64,000 nt of DNA from Brevibacterium sp. S111. GTDB lineage: Bacteria; Actinomycetota; Actinomycetes; Actinomycetales; Brevibacteriaceae. Location of the stretch: contig NZ_RHFH01000001.1 of the NCBI RefSeq assembly GCF_004745075.1, positions 186,001-250,000 of the forward strand, read 5' to 3'. Positions 60,303-64,000 of the stretch are shown piece after piece (the first letter of the stretch is position 1; every line of letters begins with the position of its first letter). Made by a program: the position numbers and the translations under genes. The notes under the pieces are model-generated. The model did not search any database. It was not told the DNA's origin and saw nothing but the letters and a program-made list of their open reading frames with translations.

Positions 60303-61276
60303 GAGTCCTCGTCTTCGTCGTCTGTACTGTCGTCACCGTCGTCATCGCTGCTGAATGTCAGGAAGCCGGGATTGTGGTCGTTGTCGATCTCGCCCACGGC
60401 GATCGCCCGATCACGCAGCGAACCCTTGCTGTGCGGATCCTTCCCGGTCTGGATAACGACCTTCCATTCGCCGTCGTCGTTGATGATCTCCGGCCGCAGC
60501 GGGTGGGCGTTGCGGATCTGGGCCATGGCCGCACCCACGCTCGCAACCTCGGCAAAACTTTCGACGATGAGATGGGTGGCGGCACCGATGCTGTCGGGAT
60601 CGCCGCCGACCTCGGCGAGGATCTGGCCCGGGCGTTTCCATCCGCCGGAGGTCTCGTTCGGTGACAGGAAGTCGACCTCTTGGCCGAAAGGCACGGTGGC
60701 GATGAAGAACGTGGTGTCGAAGCGGTGCAACTGGGTGGGAGTGTTGATCCAGCGCAGCCATGGCTTGCACAGATCCGGGCGCAGACGCAGGTCGCGGTCG
60801 CGCAGGACCTGGGACCACGAGACCTCGTTGGAGAACAGCCGAGATCGGGTAGAGCGCCAGTCCGTCTGCGGGGCGGCCACGATCTCCCGGTCGATGTCTT
60901 CGGCGAGCAGGATTCCGGTGGCAGCGAAAGTGATGCGGGCGGCCGCGGAGAAATGGTGGAGAGCACGAGATTTGTTCTCGATGCTCAGTGCCCGGGCACA
61001 GCGGGCCGAGTTCCATCCGGCCAGGGGCAGTTTGCGCACATCACCGGGGCGCAGACTGCTGGAGGGAAACGCCCACCGGTTGCGGTCCTCGACCCCGCGG
61101 GCGTCGAGCTGCCGGGTGATGAAGAGTTCCAGACCTTCCGAGGCGTCCCGGATGAGCACGATCGCCGAGGTGGGTCGGGGCGCCTCGGGGACGGGCCACC
61201 GTCCGTCGGACTGCCAGTGGTCGAGCAGCCACCGCAATTCCGACGAGACGGCAAGGGTGCGTCCGCTAAGCGGCAT
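60299..61276 (-). CDS. NUDIX-fold protein with degenerate Nudix box
   Basis: A 325-residue NUDT19-like NUDIX protein. RPTSAIVLIRDASEGLELFITRQ and RNRWAFPSSSLRPGD follow the NUDIX first strands, with the G of the Nudix box kept. The helix that should read RETFEEAG reads ARITFAATGILLAEDID: the three metal-binding Glu positions are Ile, Ala and Ala. It is therefore probably not a pyrophosphatase. A very acidic C-terminus (DDDGDDSTDDEDEDS) follows. Its start overlaps the ridA stop by 11 bp, so it belongs to the ridA-NUDIX-MBL operon, an order shared with other actinobacteria. Confidence 0.75.
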   Translation of the reverse strand: MPLSGRTLAVSSELRWLLDHWQSDGRWPVPEAPRPTSAIVLIRDASEGLELFITRQLDARGVEDRNRWAFPSSSLRPGDVRKLPLAGWNSARCARALSIENKSRALHHFSAAARITFAATGILLAEDIDREIVAAPQTDWRSTRSRLFSNEVSWSQVLRDRDLRLRPDLCKPWLRWINTPTQLHRFDTTFFIATVPFGQEVDFLSPNETSGGWKRPGQILAEVGGDPDSIGAATHLIVESFAEVASVGAAMAQIRNAHPLRPEIINDDGEWKVVIQTGKDPHSKGSLRDRAIAVGEIDNDHNPGFLTFSSDDDGDDSTDDEDEDS

Positions 61277-61739
61277 CGCCTGCGACCTCGACGACGACCT
61301 CGACCTCGACGGGCGTGCCCAGAGGAAGTGTGTTCACGCCGACGGCGCTGCGAGCGTGCTGTCCGCGATCGCCGAAGATCTCTCCGTAGAGTTCGGACAC
61401 GCCGTTGATGACAGCCGGCTGCTGGGTGAAATCGTCGGCAGAGTTGACGAAGCCGGTGACCTTGACGACGCGCACGACCTTGTCGAGGTCACCGATGACA
61501 CCGGCGATCGCTGCCAGAGCGTTGAGCCCGGCGGTGCGGGCCAACTGGTAACCGGTGTCGACGTCGACGTCGGTGCCCAGGTGGCCTGTCGCCGGCAGTT
61601 TGCCGTCGACGACGGGCAGCTGGCCGGAGGTGTAGACATAGTTTCCGGTGCGCAGGGCGGGGACGTAGACGCCGGCGGGTACGGCGATCTCGGGCAGTTC
61701 GAGGCCCAGTTCGGCGATGCGGTCAAGGGTTTGGGACAT
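61266..61739 (-). CDS. RidA/YjgF-family protein
   Basis: A 157-residue RidA-superfamily protein (Rv3678c counterpart), a trimeric fold whose best-known members deaminate reactive enamines and imines. LRTGNYVYTSGQLPVVDGKLPATGHLG and VTGFVNSADDFTQQPAVINGVSELYGEIFGDRGQHARSAVGVNTLPLGTPVEVEVVVEV match the family. The Arg of HARSAVGV is the substrate-binding Arg; the core length is longer than archetypal RidA, as in the XYNB-like subgroup. It is upstream of the degenerate NUDIX and MBL genes. Confidence 0.92.
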   Translation of the reverse strand: MSQTLDRIAELGLELPEIAVPAGVYVPALRTGNYVYTSGQLPVVDGKLPATGHLGTDVDVDTGYQLARTAGLNALAAIAGVIGDLDKVVRVVKVTGFVNSADDFTQQPAVINGVSELYGEIFGDRGQHARSAVGVNTLPLGTPVEVEVVVEVAGDAA

Positions 61740-61783
61740 GGTTCCTCTTTCGACGTGGGGTGCGGAAGCCTGACGGGTTCAGA

Positions 61784-61939
61784 TCATTCCTTCGGACGCT
61801 TGAGGTAGGCGACGAGTCCGTTGTTGTCCGGTCCCGGAACGACCTGGACGAGCTCGTAGCCGTCTTCGCCCCACTGATCGAGGATCTGCTTCGTCGCATG
61901 GACGATGAGCGGCACGGTGACGTATTCCCACTTGGTCAT
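61784..61939 (-). CDS. DUF4177 small protein
   Basis: A 51-residue protein starting MTKWEYVTVPL behind GAGGAG (10 nt upstream of the ATG), continuing through WGEDGYELVQVV to LKRPKE. The W-E-Y opening and the G-W/Y-E-L-V motif are the DUF4177 pattern. M. tuberculosis Rv3678A is the equivalent between ridA and the anion ATPase genes. Function unknown. It lies 44 bp upstream of ridA in the same direction and is probably the first gene of that operon. Confidence 0.9.
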   Translation of the reverse strand: MTKWEYVTVPLIVHATKQILDQWGEDGYELVQVVPGPDNNGLVAYLKRPKE

Positions 61940-62090
61940 GATTCTCCTCGGTGACGGGTGCGTCGGCGGTCTGATTCTGCCGGCTCTGTCCCGGCTCGGT
62001 CGACGACGCGGTTGTGTTCCCCAGACTAACCCAGTCCGTCTCAGCTGAGCACCTCAGCCGAGGGGCGGACACTCCTCCGATCGAACACGC

Positions 62091-62130
62091 CTGAGGGCGG
62101 GGAGGATGATCTCATCCTCCCCGCCCTCAG
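62091..62130 (-). terminator. Terminator after the penicillin-binding protein gene
   Basis: Perfect 19-bp stem (CTGAGGGCGGGGAGGATGA, 62091-62109, with 62112-62130) and a 2-nt loop, 67 nt beyond the stop at 62197. Between it and the DUF4177 start (61940-62090) nothing else is visible. Confidence 0.85.
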
Positions 62131-62196
62131 ACATCGTGTGAACGGATCTCAGCCGGCTTTTGACGGGCTGCCGCGGCTCGACTCGGTTGCGCTGGC

Positions 62197-64000
62197 TCAG
62201 TTGCCGCCGAGGCCGGGAGCTTCGTCCTCGTCCCCACCGTCGCCGCCGTTGTCTCCGCCGCCGGTGCCGCCACCGCCGCCGTTGTTGCTGCCTCCGCCGC
62301 CGTTGTTGCTGCCTCCGCCGCCGTTGCCGCCGCTGCGGTTCGGGCCGGTCGAGGACCCGCCTCCACCGCCGGAGCCGCCACCGGAGAAGTACTTGCTGCT
62401 GGGCTTCGGGAAGCCGGTGTTGCCCTTGGTCTCTCGCGCTGCCTGGCTCATATAGGCCTGCCAGGTCTTACCGGAGAGCGTGGCACCGTAGATCTGGCCA
62501 CGGACCGCACCGGCACCGTTGGTTCTCCAGTCCCGCGTTCCATTGGGATCACCGGTCCAGACCGCGGTCGCCAGGGTCTTGGTGAATCCGAGCAGCCAGG
62601 TGTGGCCGACTTCGAAGTTCGTCGTACCGGTCTTGGCACCGGCAGGAACGCCGATCTTCAGCGAGCTCGTCGTACCGCCGTTGAAGGTCTGGGTCAGGGC
62701 GTAGGCGACGCCCTTGGCCACTTCCTTATCGAGCACGCGCTTACAGCCTTCACCCGGAACGTCGAGCTTCTTGCCCTTGCGGTCCTTGATCTCGGTGATC
62801 GGCTTCGGTCCGCAGAACTCACCTTCATTCGCGAAGGTTGCGTAGGCCGCGGCCATAGCGATCGGAGTGGTCTCCGTCGTACCGAGGATCGATGAAGGTG
62901 ACAGCGCCTGGATGAAGCCGGACTTGTTTTCATAGTCCAGCGACTCGCCGCTGCCGTAGCGGATGCCCAGATCCATAGCCGTATCCATGATCTTGCACAT
63001 GTTCAGCTGGTTGCCGATTGCGGCATAGCCGGTGTTGACCGAATGCTTCGTGGCGTCGAGCACCGTCATCGACCCGTTGCCCTTACCGTCACCGGCGTTG
63101 TTCGGGTCCCAGTCTCCGGCCATACTCGGGCAGCCGTCGTACTTCCACGAACTGGCCGGGAAGTTCCGTTTCGTCGCGTTCACGGTCGCGTTGAGACTCT
63201 TGCCCGACTTCAGCCAGGTTGTCAGCACGAAGGGCTTCCAGGTCGAACCGACTTGGAAACCGCCGCCTCCGCCGTGCCTCTTGTCGACCGTGTAGTTGAT
63301 CGAGGTCTTCTTGTACCTATCCTTCTTCTTGACGTCGCCAACCGTGTACTCACGATTCTCGGCCATGGCGATGACCTCACCGGTGCCCGGCTCGATCGTC
63401 ACCAGAGCGTGACCGGCGCCGGAGGGATCGCCGACGGGGACGCGCTTCTTGACCTCTTTGTCCGCGATCTTCTGGATGTCCGGCTTGAGGCTGGTCTTGA
63501 TCGTCAGACCACCGCGTTGGAGGAACGCGATGCGCTCCTCGACGGTTTTTCCGAATGTCTCGTCGTTCTTGATGACATTCTCGACATAGTCGCAGAAGAA
63601 CTGCGCATTGCTCTTCGCCGACGAACAGCCGTTCGGGGTCTCATGCAGATCGAGATCAAGGTCGGTCTTGACCGCCTTGTCGTATTCCTTCTGGGTGATG
63701 TGCTTGTACTTGAGCATCTGCCCGAGCACCGTATTGCGGCGCTTGAGCACCTGGTCGGGGAACCGCTGCGGGTTGAACGCCGAGGGGTTCTGCACGATTC
63801 CTGCCAGCATCGCCGACTGCTGGATGTTGAGATCCTTGGCGTGGATTCCCCAGTATCGATAAGCGGCAGCTTCGACGCCGTAGACGTTCGGGGAACCCGA
63901 ATAGTTGTTGATGTTCATGTAGCGGTTGAGAATCTCCTTCTTGTCGTACTTCTTCTCAACCGCGACAGCGAGCTTGGCCTCGCGCAGCTTACGCGCGTAT
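62197..64000 (-). CDS. Class A penicillin-binding protein (transglycosylase/transpeptidase), 5' end cut by window edge
   Basis: Peptidoglycan polymerase; the visible 600 residues begin inside the GT51 domain at IRARKLREAKLAVAVEKKYDKKEILNRYMNINNYSG, so the start and its signal anchor lie beyond 64000. The transpeptidase domain has SxxK as STWK (VGSTWKPFVL), SxN as SVNTG and KTG as AKTGTTN. The C-terminus is a glycine/asparagine-rich tail of about 75 residues (GGGSGGGGG... NNGGGG) replacing the PASTA domain of PonA2. Genomic context (downstream of crp, MBL, ridA) equals M. tuberculosis ponA2 (Rv3682). Confidence 0.93.
   Translation of the reverse strand, partial: YARKLREAKLAVAVEKKYDKKEILNRYMNINNYSGSPNVYGVEAAAYRYWGIHAKDLNIQQSAMLAGIVQNPSAFNPQRFPDQVLKRRNTVLGQMLKYKHITQKEYDKAVKTDLDLDLHETPNGCSSAKSNAQFFCDYVENVIKNDETFGKTVEERIAFLQRGGLTIKTSLKPDIQKIADKEVKKRVPVGDPSGAGHALVTIEPGTGEVIAMAENREYTVGDVKKKDRYKKTSINYTVDKRHGGGGGFQVGSTWKPFVLTTWLKSGKSLNATVNATKRNFPASSWKYDGCPSMAGDWDPNNAGDGKGNGSMTVLDATKHSVNTGYAAIGNQLNMCKIMDTAMDLGIRYGSGESLDYENKSGFIQALSPSSILGTTETTPIAMAAAYATFANEGEFCGPKPITEIKDRKGKKLDVPGEGCKRVLDKEVAKGVAYALTQTFNGGTTSSLKIGVPAGAKTGTTNFEVGHTWLLGFTKTLATAVWTGDPNGTRDWRTNGAGAVRGQIYGATLSGKTWQAYMSQAARETKGNTGFPKPSSKYFSGGGSGGGGGSSTGPNRSGGNGGGGSNNGGGGSNNGGGGGTGGGDNGGDGGDEDEAPGLGGN

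Overview
This 64 kb window is chromosomal DNA from a high-GC actinobacterium, most likely Brevibacterium or a close relative. That assignment is inference from gene content, codon bias and gene order. Coding density is high and there is no prophage, insertion sequence or CRISPR array. One tRNA gene, tRNA-Thr(CGT), is present. Both ends cut a gene: a dacB-type D-Ala-D-Ala carboxypeptidase on the left and a class A penicillin-binding protein on the right.

Region 1 (1-14 kb) holds pyrophosphatase, a VOC-fold protein, a Tat-exported and apparently sortase-anchored PhoX phosphatase behind a candidate PHO box, a CPBP intramembrane protease, a large RND exporter, and a translationally coupled operon msrA - nitroreductase (with a Lys/His-rich tail) - MFS transporter. 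An unrecognised 404-residue membrane protein follows.

Region 2 (14-31 kb) is carbon and acyl-CoA metabolism. A leucine catabolic set (methylcrotonyl-CoA carboxylase accD and accA, acyl-CoA dehydrogenase, MaoC hydratase, CitE-like lyase) resembles Mycobacterium tuberculosis Rv2502c-Rv2498c, but here it is split by about 4.4 kb. The intervening DNA holds cardiolipin synthase, a HAD phosphatase, an ArsR/SRPBCC pair, a decayed histidine phosphatase and an unusual repeat-rich patch. A divergent TetR gene with a 22-bp palindrome probably controls accD-accA-acd. A quinone oxidoreductase and a fadA-fadB beta-oxidation operon follow, then a small membrane protein and the tRNA.

Region 3 (31-64 kb) largely follows the conserved actinobacterial block known from M. 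tuberculosis Rv3644c-Rv3682: holB, a membrane-domain/thymidylate-kinase fusion, topA, a methyltransferase, an MrfA-like helicase, a compact Tad/Flp pilus locus (ssd, tadA, tadB, tadC, flp, two TadE-like genes), acs, a Holin-X-type protein, a CoA-type NUDIX, nth, crp, an MBL hydrolase, a degenerate NUDIX, RidA, a DUF4177 protein and a penicillin-binding protein. Insertions relative to that order include a lipoate-ligase-like gene, three GNAT acetyltransferases and an 832-residue repeat-rich membrane protein.

Most of the window is conserved housekeeping DNA. The least explained items are the tmk fusion with its repeated DAETRVV tail, the YGSAPGP-repeat membrane protein, the Lys/His-tailed nitroreductase operon, the NUDIX that has lost its catalytic glutamates, and the inverted and tandem repeats at 18.5-18.76 kb. 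No clearly new multi-gene system was found.
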